Assembly: GCA_023375675.1 (NCBI GenBank)
Contig: JALQBC010000025.1
Coordinates: 434,001-498,000, forward strand
Origin: Cytospora piceicola
Lineage: Eukaryota > Ascomycota > Sordariomycetes > Diaporthales > Cytosporaceae
Reading direction: 5' to 3'
DNA length: 64,000 nt
Shown here piece by piece: positions 22,873 to 33,766 of this stretch. The notes below the pieces were generated by a model. That model saw only the letters and a program-made list of their open reading frames with translations, made no database searches and had not been told where the DNA came from. The number at the start of each line of letters is the position of its first letter. Within the stretch, counting starts at the first letter, position 1. Made by a program: the position numbers and the translations under genes.

Positions 22873-24207
22873 ATCGCGTGGCTTTGGATTGTGAGTTACT
22901 TCGGCGAGTGAGGCAAGGTAGGTGGTTGATGATGTAAGTTTCAAAACCAGCGTCCTAATTCCTGGCTGTTTAGAAGCAGCTTCTCGGTCTCGCAGATGAA
23001 GGTCGTCACAACAAATGAATATATATATACTAAGTATCTATATATATGGATAGATGTCTGGGACGAACGCAGATCTTCAGCGGGTGGGGTAGTTTGTACT
23101 AGGTAGCTTTGTTGATGATGTTATGCAGTCCACAGGGCGGGAAGCCCCTCTCAGTGACCGCTTTGCCCCTCTACGCTCAGTGATACGTATCATGAACAGG
23201 TGCCCGGCTAAAGTCAACACCACCAACCCACCACACACCACAGCGATATACCGACGAATGATGATAATGATAACAATAACAACAATATGGAGGTCCCATT
23301 GATCGGTAAAAACTGACTGTCAGGCTTGTACCTTGGGGAATAAACTCTCAAGTCTGCCGCATCTACTTCGTATGTTGCAAGTCAATTCCCATTGTAGAGG
23401 ACATGGTTCGGGATTAATAGTGATATAAAAGATATATTTAAAGAAAATACAAATAAAAGGGGGGGAGGCGGCTCCGGGCTTCGGATTTCAAGCCTCGGCT
23501 CCGACGCTTGACGACCAACATCAGAACATATAGTCTACCCTAAATGCTGCGACCCTGCGACTCACTTGCCATGATTACCTCAAATCTCTCAAAATAGATA
23601 AATGCCTCTCGCAAGGCGACACAAGGGCAATCGTCCCCCAAAGTCACTTATACATAGAAGACCAGGCAGTATGTTTTGATAGCAGTAGATGCATGCATCC
23701 ACTCGACTGAACTACATAGGTCATAACCCACAAGTCAAATAAGTCCTGTGGGCTTCTATCCTGTGCTGCCTCGGTGTAGGTCTTCTTGCAATGTGCAGAT
23801 CCGCTGGGGCATTGCGCAGCAACCCTCCTCCCCGACTCCACATCCCGTATGATGAGAGCCCCATGGTGCGCCCTTTCCAGCACTCTTGATGAGACCTCAC
23901 TCGTGATTCTCTGCACCACCACCCCTGGCCCTTCGCCCTTATGTGAGGAAACCAAAAGAACTCCAAAATCATTCATGCCCTTGAAACCGCCAATGCGTTT
24001 GATAAAATGTTGTCTTGCCTTATCTTGCCTTTTTGGGGTCCAGTCGAGACAAGATTGGTAAGGTAGTTGGAGCAGACAGGTACTGAGGCGAGATATGTCA
24101 CGTCTCGCAAATTGAAAAGTTGCTCGACGGGCACAGCCCATAGTACCAAGCTCAAGAGTCTCGTTGGTGGTCACTCATTAACATCATGCGCTTCCAGCAC
24201 CAAATGA
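22873..24207. other. Oxidoreductase promoter and PCF11 3' region
   Basis: From 22873 the first several hundred bases are the oxidoreductase upstream region, with AT-rich tracts (TATATATA near 23022-23048, AATAACAATAACAACAATA near 23268-23287). From about 23640 to 24207 this is most likely PCF11 3' UTR. A 176-codon minus-strand frame (24174-23644) lies there without any known domain and is not called. Confidence 0.55.
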
Positions 24208-26821
24208 TCATGAGTCCGTTTTGAGACGTCTCAGGTTGACCAAGTCATCCTAGCAAGAAGTTAGCACCACACGCATCAACTCTACAGAGACACCTTCCGA
24301 TTAGACTTACCTCAGCCTTCCTCTTCCCCAAGACACGATCAGGTGTCGCCCTTGCGCCACGCCCTCCATACATGGGCGTGTTGCCTCCATCCTTGGTCAC
24401 CTCAGCGTAGCAGCTGGCATGATATGCCCTGTCGCCGACACGGAGGGCATCTGTCCACACCCACTCCTGCGCCTCGTCTAGCCACTTTGTCACGAACTTC
24501 TCCTGGCAGACAGGGCAGACAGAATTGGTCTTGTCGCCATCATCCGGGACGGGGATGTACTGGATCTTCGGTCGTGACGACCCCGCAGACGTTGAGGCCG
24601 CATCATTGTTGGATGCGGCACTGTCGGCTTCGGGTGTGTGGTCGAGGTCGGCGGTCTCACGGGATTTTATCCAGTCCTGAACTAATCGTTAGTCATCACC
24701 TTCATAGAGAAGGTTGCGCTACTGCGTAGCATGGGGGGGGGAGAGAGAGAGAGAATACTTACTGCCTGATCCACATACCAACTCCGGTGCTGGCCTCTCT
24801 TCTCCGCCTCCACGATCCGCTGGTGCACCCGGAAGTGCCAGTCCATGTGCGCCGTCTTCTTCCTCTTCCCTTCCGCGTCGGTCTTGAACCGCCTTCCACA
24901 CTGTGTACATGGTGGTCCGAGGGCCTCATAGAGGGTAGGAAGGAGGTGCGGTCGAAACCTTGGTGGAAATATGTTAGCTTGTTGGAAACCTCTAGTCCAA
25001 CCGCCCTATATATAAAAAGTACGAGCAGTATTGGGTGGAGATACGTACTGCTTGAGCGAAGATGCCGTCAGACTGATCTCGCCGCTCGTGATGACCGGCT
25101 GCGCTTGTGCTGCCGCGAGGCTACGTGCCGAGGCGAGGATGCTCGCGAGGTTCATGGGCATCGGGGCACCTCCAGCCGCAGGAGCAGGCGCCACAGCAGC
25201 ACCTGTGGTCGTGGGCCCGTACGGTGCCGGAGGAGGCGCAAGCGGCTTGTTCACGGGCGTCGTGCCAGACGGTGTCGAGGAGGGCAGCAGGCCAGCGCCG
25301 CGCAGCGCGCCCAACAATGCCAATGGGTCGGGTGTGGCGGGCTTCTGCGGCTCGGCCCTCTGAGGAGTCGGTGACCGCAGGGCAGCAACAGATGCCGGCT
25401 GAGGTTGAGGTGTCGAGGCTTGTGGGGTGGCAGATCGCCGAGTCAGCAACGCAGCCAAAGCACCCTTGCCGAGCAGCGCATCAAGCGACACAGAACCCGG
25501 TGTAGCTTGTGTAGCCGGAGCCGGAGCCGGAACCGGAACCGGAGCAGGCGGCACGGGGGCTACTGGTGCTACTGGCTGAGGTGGGTGCTGCATAGGAGCA
25601 TGGAAAGGAGTTGTGTGTATGGGTGGTGTAGGGGTGACAGTCTGGTGGGCATTTGAGGCCCGGTATTTTACGGCAAGAGTAGCTACTTGAGTCTTCACAG
25701 GCACCAACTGCTCTTGCGATAGCATTGTCCCGCGGGTCTTCAGAACCGTCTGCAGATCCAACAGCGCCTTCAACTCCGTTTGTATACTACTGTCATACGG
25801 CGACCTTCCAAGTTCAGCTCCGGCGGCAACAATGAGTTGCTCGATTTCATTGATCACGGAATCTATGCTTATTCCAGGCTGAGCAGCAGGGGCACCATAG
25901 CCCTGAGGTGGTGGTGGGTGAAAAGGGACAGCAGGTGAGGCAGAAAGGGATGGCTGCGGTGTTGACCCAGGGTAAGCAACAGGCTGTAAATGAACAAGAA
26001 CACGGTCAGTCAGGGCGCAGAGAAGCAAGCGGATCATGCGAAGCTTACCATGTGTTGTGGTACATATGACTGCTGGCCAAGGGCCGATTCAGGGCGGTGG
26101 CCGTTCATTCCGGGATAGGTGGGTTGATTGAATGGCGGACGAGCGTTTGGAGGGGTCGGCGTCTGACGATAGGGTGCACCAGGTCTTACACCTCTGTTGA
26201 AAAGCTGCGACTGACTGCGCATCTGTTCTTGCTGGGCTTGGAGGGCTGAGGTCCTGGCCTTGATCAGGGCATTCTCGATTGGTCGAACAACGTCGGCAGG
26301 GAAGACGGGATTCTTGTCGATGGATCCAGGGACGGGTTCCTTCCAGGTCTTCAACATCTCCTCCATCTTCTTGCGGGTGTTGTTGTCAACAATGGTGTAT
26401 GCCTCCATGAACGTCTGGTACAACCCCTTGCCAAAGAACAAGGTGTAGGGGGTGCCGATGTTCTTGACAATAGAGTCTAGCACGTAAAGAGCCGGAAGCT
26501 TCCTCTGCGGTGGTACCTGATACTAGTGTTAGCAATGCTCTTATGTGCTGGATACTAACAGGTGATTATGGTATGAAAAGTGGAGGAAGCCGGCTGGCTG
26601 ATTACGCAGCAAGCAAAGCAGCCGTAGGGAATAATAGGGCTACCTACCTTCTTTATATGTTGCTCCAGAGTCTCTGAGATGGGGAAAGCATAGCTCGTCA
26701 AGTCTCTTGCGATCTGGGTCAGGTTCGTAATCTCGAACCGAGAATTCATTGTCAAGCCATCCAGGGCGCTCTGGTAATCTTCGATCACCTCGGCCGTCTG
26801 GTCCTGCTCTTCATATGACAT
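24208..26821 (-). CDS. PCF11: Pre-mRNA cleavage complex II protein Pcf11, 6 exons
   Basis: Scaffold of cleavage factor IA. Its CID binds the phosphorylated RNA polymerase II CTD and couples 3'-end cleavage to termination. Exons: 26821-26648, 26516-26049, 25983-25049, 24958-24763, 24676-24311 and 24249-24208, total 726 aa. The N-terminal CID (about 1-140) includes LDGLTMNSRFEITNLT and, after the first intron, VPPQRKLPALYVLDSIVKN. The middle is Pro/Gln/Ala-rich with an NEIEQLIVAAGAELG helix. The C-terminal zinc knuckles are CTQCGRRF with HMDWHFRVH, and CPVCQEKF with HASC. The last exon encodes only DDLVNLRRLKTDS and the stop, and its acceptor GCTAG is clear. Domain order is that of the family. 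Confidence 0.95.
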
Positions 26822-27968
26822 GGTGGGCAGAATTCTGGACTGATCGACTAAGTTTGATTGGATAACCTCAAGAGTGCACTTGAAGGGATAAGGAGAGAAG
26901 CAGGCCAAGATAAGTGATGTTTTTAAGGAATAACCTTAGGGAATGTCTGGTGCCAGCGTTTGCAACAAAGTGGCACTCAGAAGTCGCCTGGGTCCCAGTC
27001 ACAATCAAATAGACAGCGAACAATGAATCTGGATAAGCACAAGACCCGATGTTCTCTAACACCCGGCACTCAAGGGACGCTCTTCCCAGCTCGTCCACCA
27101 CAGCTTGACCAAACGAATCTGGCTTGCGAAAGGAGTGTGCTCCTCAATTCAACATCGTCTTCCTCCCAACTCTGACACCAACCAATTTTGCCGTTCAAAC
27201 AGTTATAGTGCCTCGTTTGAAAATATGTTCCAAGATTCTTTGATGGGAGCTTCGAAAGAGTGACAAAGACTGTCTTTGTTTGTTTGTAGCTAACGGTTTG
27301 TTGTGATAGGGACGGCAGAGTCGCGGGTGAAGAGGACCAGTCAACGAGATTCAGACCTAGCAGCCGGTGTGTCGCAAAGGCTGTAGGACAATCTGTAAGT
27401 AGTGATGGCAGGGCAATCACAGCGTGCTCTACTAGGCTTCAGAAGATATCGTCGTGGTGAGTCGAGGTACTGGCCGCTGAAGGATGGTTTTGTAGATGGC
27501 ACAAGGAAGGATTGAGGTTCCAGCGTCGAGTCGCATAGAGAAGGCAAGAGGTCAACTGGTGCTAGTGGTTGATGATTACATAATGTTTGAATGGGGTGCC
27601 AGCTGTGGGGACAGCGGAAGCTATGAATGTACCTAAGTATGTACTAAAGGTGGCCCGTGCTGAGGACCCTTGATCAGCGATCAGCACCTAAGTAGGTACC
27701 AAAGTACTTACAACCACCTCCTATCTGCCCAGATAATATGTTTAAATGTCTGGCTCTCACTTTTAGATCATCACACAAAGATAAAACATGATTAGGTCGA
27801 CATTCACGGAACACACATTCTCACTGTTTCATCCCATTGCAATCCCTACTTACTGAGTGTACCCAGGTGCCCAAGTGCTGTAACACCTCAACTCTGCTAT
27901 AGTTCTATCATCAATGATGCCACCCACTACCCCCGCCCCCTCCGAGTTGTTTTTAGAGCCAAGGATAC
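26822..27968. other. Spacer between PCF11 start and Hce2 gene 3' end
   Basis: Holds the PCF11 promoter/5' UTR (26822 to about 27600) and the 3' UTR of the Hce2 gene. Contains GTACCTAAGTA-like short palindromes near 27632-27710. No gene supported. Confidence 0.55.
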
Positions 27969-28721
27969 CTACAATGGGAAACTGGCGATGATACCCGTCT
28001 TCCTCAAAGTCCAGTATATTGTTCCCCCCTGGGAGTCATCTGCGCCCATAGAAGTGGTGCAGTTCATGCTGCCGTCCACGGTGTGGAGCTTGGTGCCGTC
28101 GCCGAACTTGGCAAGCTTGATGGCCATGTTCATCAGGTCTTTGAGGTCCTGGTCTCCGAGCTACATTTTGTAGGTAGGGGATGATGTCAGTGTGTTGCTC
28201 AGGTGAACCAGAGATGGCTCGCTGGCAAGGGCCTTGGGAGATAGGGATTCAGAAAGACGTACCACGAGGAGGTCACCAAGGGAGCTGCTATATCCACCGA
28301 GCCGCTTCATGGCAAGCTGACAGGTGCCCTGGTTGATGAGCTTGATGTCGGGCATGCCATCGGTGACATTCATCCATTCGTACATCACGACGTTGAAGGA
28401 GTTGCCCTGCCAGCCCTGAATGATAACCTCTTGAGTGGTTCATTATATCAGTTACCGTTGTCTACCAGAGGATGACAGATGAAGAAGCAGCTTCTCAAGG
28501 TAGAGCTAGCTGTGTGGGTTATACTTACCACAGTCCTCGGCCAGGATCTCGCCACCGCCGACCACGTGGAACGTGCTGTCGCTGCAGGCCTTGCTAGGCT
28601 TTCCAAGGGTGAGGTTCTTGAATATTCCTGGGACCTGGTACTGGGTGTCGACGGCCAGGCAGACGGTCACTAGCAACTGGGCAACAAAGAGCAAGAGGAG
28701 CATTCGAATGGTTGAAGGCAT
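27969..28721 (-). CDS. Secreted Hce2 (Ecp2-like) domain protein, putative effector
   Basis: Three exons (28721-28529, 28429-28263, 28160-27969; junctions G|AG and phase 0) give 183 aa. The first 23 residues are a strong signal peptide (MPSTIRMLLLLFVAQLLVTV then CLA). The mature part has four cysteines at about 46, 64, 101 and 154. Its motif order follows the Hce2 family: CSDSTF, LAEDC, a variable strand, INQGTCQLAM, LGDQDLKDLMNMAI (compare GNQDIxDLI) and DGSMNC. Hce2 proteins are homologs of Cladosporium fulvum Ecp2, secreted effectors of plant pathogens, but they also occur in non-pathogens. I infer apoplastic secretion; host interaction cannot be read from sequence. The gene sits alone between PCF11 and a bZIP gene. 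Confidence 0.86.
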
Positions 28722-30399
28722 CTTGACAAGGATGGCTTTTTGGATGTTGTAGGGTGGTATTAGAGTTTGGCTTGTAAGAATCTCAAGGTCTTCCAACGTG
28801 CTGTATAGTTGAGATTCCTTCTGAAGGTAGGTGTAGCAGGGGTGTAGAGAAGTAAGGAATCAAGAGATGCCAGAGGAAGATCCCTTTTATACCTACTTAG
28901 TATTTAGATAACCTGCCAATCGCAGCTTTGAGTGGCTGCTTAAATAGGTACCAAGGTTGGTCGTCTGATATTTCCAACCGTCTACTGTATGTAAAGTTCC
29001 TCAACTGGATTCATTTCTGCAAGAGTGACTAGAGTGCCTTCTGTTTTCTCAGAATGCGAATGGCTTTGTTGTTATGAAGGACTGGCAGTCAGTCACTTAG
29101 ATACCTTGAGCGAACGGTGAAGAACCATGATTATACATGATAATATTTATAACAAGACGCATACAGCACATAGCCAGGAGCCAACACCAAGTAACAAAGG
29201 AAGTCCGCAGAATGCTCAGTCCATCGCCTCACTAGCTATCCACAGGAACCTTGGAAACCTTCCAACACACTTCACCCTCTCCTTGGGTAGCCTCCACTCC
29301 AAATCACCCCCCTCCCCCCAACAGAACCTTGCAACTGCCTACCTACCTACTTGGTATCACGAGGGCGGCGTAGAGTCCACTGGATGCGAGCGCCCGGGTC
29401 CATAGCCGTAGCACACCTACAGCAGGCCGGAGCTGAGTGCCATCCGACTCCTCTCCGGCGGACTGGACGGTCCAGCCGATGGTTCCCCGATGTCATCATC
29501 CCCGATGCTGTTCCCGGGTCCATCCAACACTTCAGCCAAGATATCCTTCACCAAAACGCTTCACCATCATGACAAGGAGGGGGGGGGGATATGTGAGCGC
29601 TGAAGTATATCTTTGCTTGGTGCATGTTGAGGTTTTGTATGTTCAGCGGGTGGAACACATAGGAATCTGTGGTGATGGGAAGTGAGAAACCCAGAACTGA
29701 GTGAGGGTTTGGAATGTTGGCTTTGCTATAATTCAGTGTCCATGATTTAGAGCCATGAGCCCAAGTATGTATACAAATCACACCCTGGACTTGCTCAGTC
29801 ACTGCAACAAGTGACTATCAAGAAGCTCCATCCCGGGTTGCTTTCCCGGGTCATCTGTAAAGCCGTAGGAAATACTGGGTTTTGTTCCCGAATCCAATTC
29901 TAATGCTACCTGTCCTGAACTCTCTGTGCTATGCAATGCCATGCGATGCCATGCCCGCGAATCCTCGCCATAACCCCCCAATGGCATATCCTTCTCTTTC
30001 AGTGTCTTATGCCTTGCTCAATCAAGCTGCTCCTCCGTTTGAGCTCTATACGCCGGGCTGATGGGTTCCCATCTGTGCATGCCATATGATGGATGGGACA
30101 CCCGCCTTCAATGAACAGAAACGCCCCGCCCCCCCCCCCCCTTCAGGCATTGCCCACTCTGCCACCATTTGTTCGCCCACAAGCTCCATTTCGCAAGATA
30201 AGAAATATATCCTTGTAAGCCAGCGACGTACCCAAAAAAGCAGTCCGCCTCAACACCTGGCCGCCAAGAGAGTCAAAGCATAAGATACTTTCTTTCGTGT
30301 ACTTCTCGCCCTTTCTGGCCACAGGGCCTTCCACCAAGACTCCACATATCTCTACCAGCCACCCTCTTACAAACTGTCAGCCCACCCAGGGTGAGCTTT
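28722..30399. other. Upstream region of the Hce2 gene and 3' flank of the bZIP gene
   Basis: AT-richer around 28860-29180, which is the likely promoter of the secreted protein gene. Small ATGCCATGCGATGCC-type repeat at about 29930-29957, G-run at 29577-29588 and C-run at 30126-30140. No gene supported. Confidence 0.55.
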
Positions 30400-32252
30400 C
30401 TATCTCCCCTCAGAATGACTACCGCCATTGATCTTCAGGGTATACGTGCCCTCCAACACAGGGAAGGCCCGCGCAAAGTTCTCCCCCAGCGTCCAGTTCT
30501 CCAGCCTCCGCAGGTGCCTCTCGAACACGGGGTTGATCATCAACTCATCGCTCTCCGGGCTCTGCAGCAGCGTGTCGGTGTCCTCATATGGCCAGTTCAG
30601 GCTCACCGTGGTGGTGAACGGGATGAAGAAGTGCTCAAAGGGGAACACGTCCGGCGGGACATACTCCCGGATCAGCTTCTCTCGCATCGCGGGGAAGGGC
30701 AGGTGGTCTATCCAGGATGGATGGGGCGTGTACAGCTGGCAAGGCAGCGGGCGGACAAAGTCGGGGAGCCGCTCGTAATTCTCCTGCGAGGGGTGGATCT
30801 GCCAGCGCATGACGAGGAACATAACGTATAGGACGCCAACGCGCTCGGGAAGGTGCGAGATGTCGGGGAAGGTCTGAAGGATGTCGATAAAGACCTTGGA
30901 GAGCGGATGGGACTCCTTCATGGGGTTGAGCAAGGAGGAGACGCTGGGGTACCGTGGGCCGATGATCTCGCTGGTGGGAAGACCTTCAGCGGCGCGCTGC
31001 CGGCGCTCGTGGAGGAAGTCCAGGAGAAGGTTGTCGAGGGGACACGTCGGCGGGCAATTCTTGATCGGCGTGGAGTAACTCGACAGCGCTGGATCAATAG
31101 CGCCTTGCAAGGCCGGGTCGATGTTGCTGTTCATGGCGGCGTCGCGTGAGGTGGAAGAATAGTCTATCGCCCTGCTGTTCGAGTGCGGGTAGGGCGAGGT
31201 GGGATGGGAGCTTGTTGGAGCATGGTGCTGACGGTAGCTAGAGGCATCGTGTGAGGCCCCGTTGGACAAGCTCTGAGCTCCCCTTGCCCGCTGAGACTGG
31301 TCGAGAAGGAAGTCCAGCCCCAACCGTTCCGAGCCAAATTCCAAGCCGTGAGCAAGTTCGTGGCGCTGTTGGCTCAGCTGTGACCTATAAGTCTGAGCCT
31401 GTGCCGTGACGGGGCCGCTGTTGGTGGAAGTCCCCGAATTCCATTGGGCGTAAGGGTCTCCTGGGGGCGATGCGGCGCTCGACGGCGTCGACATGTTGTT
31501 CTGGCCGGGCGCAGAGGCCGGGGTGGTCGTCGTGGGCACATTGAGATAAGACTGGCCGGGCGACGGTAAAACGGCCTGCTCGTTTGGAGTCTGAGTTACG
31601 AGCGGCTGTAGCACAGAGATGACGGAGGCGAGACGTCTTTTGATATCAGCGTTCTCGGCCTCGACAGCCTCCTTGGCCCTCAGAGCGGCCTGCAGCTCCT
31701 GATAGGGCTGCTGGCTAGTCAGCTCTCGGATCCGCCGCTCGAGGCTCTCTATCGTCATTTTGGTGCGTTCCCTGATAGCCCTCTGGGCTTCACGATCTGT
31801 AACTGGATGTCAGCCAAACGTGGTCCCCACCTGGATCACATCGCATATGCAGTGCAGTGCGGCCACGCCACAAGCCATGTGGTAACGGATGGCTGCTGAC
31901 GATACGGTTTCTTTGGAGGTTGAGAAGTGATAGTAAGATTCAGAAGCAGAAGAGAGAAAGATATACACATACCATTGGCACGCTTCTTGGCAAGCTGCTC
32001 CGGGGTCAAATTGGCGACACCCCTCGAGCCGGGCGCCGACTTACGTTTCTTGACCTCGGGGCCCTGGGAAGCAGCAGGGGTTGACCGTTGAGAATCACTT
32101 TGGGACATGGCCGGCGGACTGGTGGCCACCTCGATGGCGCGCTCCCTCTTGATGCCGGCGTTGGACGAGTCGCCGACGGCGCTATTAGCCCGGCCATGGC
32201 TACGGGTACCTCCCGCTGGAGATGCAGCTGTGATGGAGGAGACGTTGGACAT
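30400..32252 (-). CDS. bZIP transcription factor with C-terminal DUF3425 domain
   Basis: Two exons (32252-31973, 31796-30400; junction G|AT) give 558 aa. ATG at 32252 starts MSNVSSITAASPAGG. The basic region is created exactly at the splice junction: LAKKRAN|DREAQRAIRERTK, matching N-x4-Q-x3-R of bZIP proteins. A short coiled coil follows (TIESLERRIRELTSQ, then QAALRAKEAVEAENADIKRR). The middle is Ser/Pro/Gln-rich. The C-terminal about 200 residues are the fungal DUF3425 module (RYPSVSSLLNP, PERVGVLYVMFLVMRWQIHP, PHPSWIDHLPFPAMREKLI, FERHLRRLENWTLG). This is a filamentous-fungus architecture. Target genes unknown; likely nuclear. Confidence 0.92.
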
Positions 32253-33766
32253 GTTCTTGGAATATAAAAAAAACAAAGAAACAAAAAAAAATAAAACCCT
32301 AATTTCCCAACCCGAGTCCCAGTCCCACGGTACTGGGACCCAATGACATCCGCGTGGCCGACGTTGATGCGGCTGACCGGATCCGGAATTGGAAGAAGAA
32401 GAGATCTTCCACAGACGCGTCTCTTTTTCCCTCCTGAGTCGCGTCCGTCGCCGTGGAGGAGAGACTTGATTCTGGGGAAGAGGGGCCCTGGCGTTGAACA
32501 GGATGAGAACTGACTAGGGGTTGGTTTTGGTTGCCGTTTCTGGATGAATCAAATCCTTTGGGTTGCTTTTTTTTTTCCCTTCGGGATTGTCAGATCTGGG
32601 ATCTCGGCGCGTCAAGATCGGAGTGGCACAGCAGACCAAGAATTATTTCCGTGGGCCTATCGACGTTGTTTTCTGGGAAACCGATTCAGAAGATGTCGAA
32701 AGGGTCATGAGAAGTTTCTTCAGCCCGAGTCAGAAAATTTCTTAAAGGAGCCGTCGGTTCCAGGGGGCCGGGTTCAGGTTGCAGATACCGGTAGTTGGTA
32801 CAGGTACAGACAGGCTGACAGGCTGCTGACAGGCTGACAGGTATGTAAGGGTGTGGTGCGGGTGCAGGTGCAGGTGCAGTTGCAGGTGCAGGTGCAGGTT
32901 TAGGTTCGGTTCAGGTTCAGTTCTTTGTTTCTTTGTTTGCCCAGCAGCTGTCAGGAAACCTGGAAACCTTCTCTGCTCGAGCTTGTTGAGCTTGTGCGCC
33001 CTGCTCAGTCAGTCACCCTAAAAGTCCTGCCCTGTTGCCCTGCTGCCCTGCTGTCCAGCTGGCTCCTGATCGGCCACCGCCCCCCACCCCTTGCTGATAA
33101 AAGGATAGAAAAAAAAATATACACCACACCGATAACGAAGCTCCTCAAACCCTGGTCCCTGTCCCTGCAACTCACGATGACCTCACACTACTGCTCAATA
33201 CGGCAGTCATAACCCCGGCACCTCCATATACACAGTACTTGTATATTAATAGCATTATATACCGCCTTCTTATATGATGCAGGGGCTGTTTTCTCTCTCT
33301 TCTGTCGTCTGATACGCTGCCATTTCGTTCTTTCTTTGCTGTCTTGTTTGATGCATACTGTGGTCTTCACATATTACATTGTCCATCATAACATGACATG
33401 ATATGACATGACAGCCTTGCTCTACCATATGGTTCCGATCTCGGTCCCGGTCTGCTGTCCTGGTCCTGGTCCCAGCTTTCATACTCATCATGTCATTCTC
33501 TCTCTCTCTCTAAAAAAAAAAACACCTCTGCACCGCTCAATCATCGGTACAGTCAACGCTAGGCCAGCTGGCAGCCGGAGCAAAACCACGTAGCCATCCC
33601 ATCCACGTATTTCCCGCGGGGCTCACTCCTCGGCCTCAGCGCCCCAGCCTCTCCAGCCTCCAGCCTCCAGCATCCAGAACCTTCTCCCAATGCCTGCCTT
33701 AGATACTCGTGTCGTCCTCTTGTGTAATTTTCCACGCATTCTCTTCCCGGTTCGGGACCCGCACAT
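32253..33766. other. bZIP promoter and NIC96 3' region with simple repeats
   Basis: bZIP upstream region including A-run at about 32268-32294. A GGCTGACA-type repeat lies at 32810-32841 and a (CAGGTG)n-type tract at about 32862-32900. A CTCCAGC repeat near 33645-33675 flanks NIC96. No gene supported. Confidence 0.6.
32862..32900 (+). repeat. CAGGTG/GCAGGT hexanucleotide tract
   Basis: About six near-perfect copies of GCAGGT with one GCAGTT variant, upstream of the bZIP gene. Non-coding. Confidence 0.9.
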
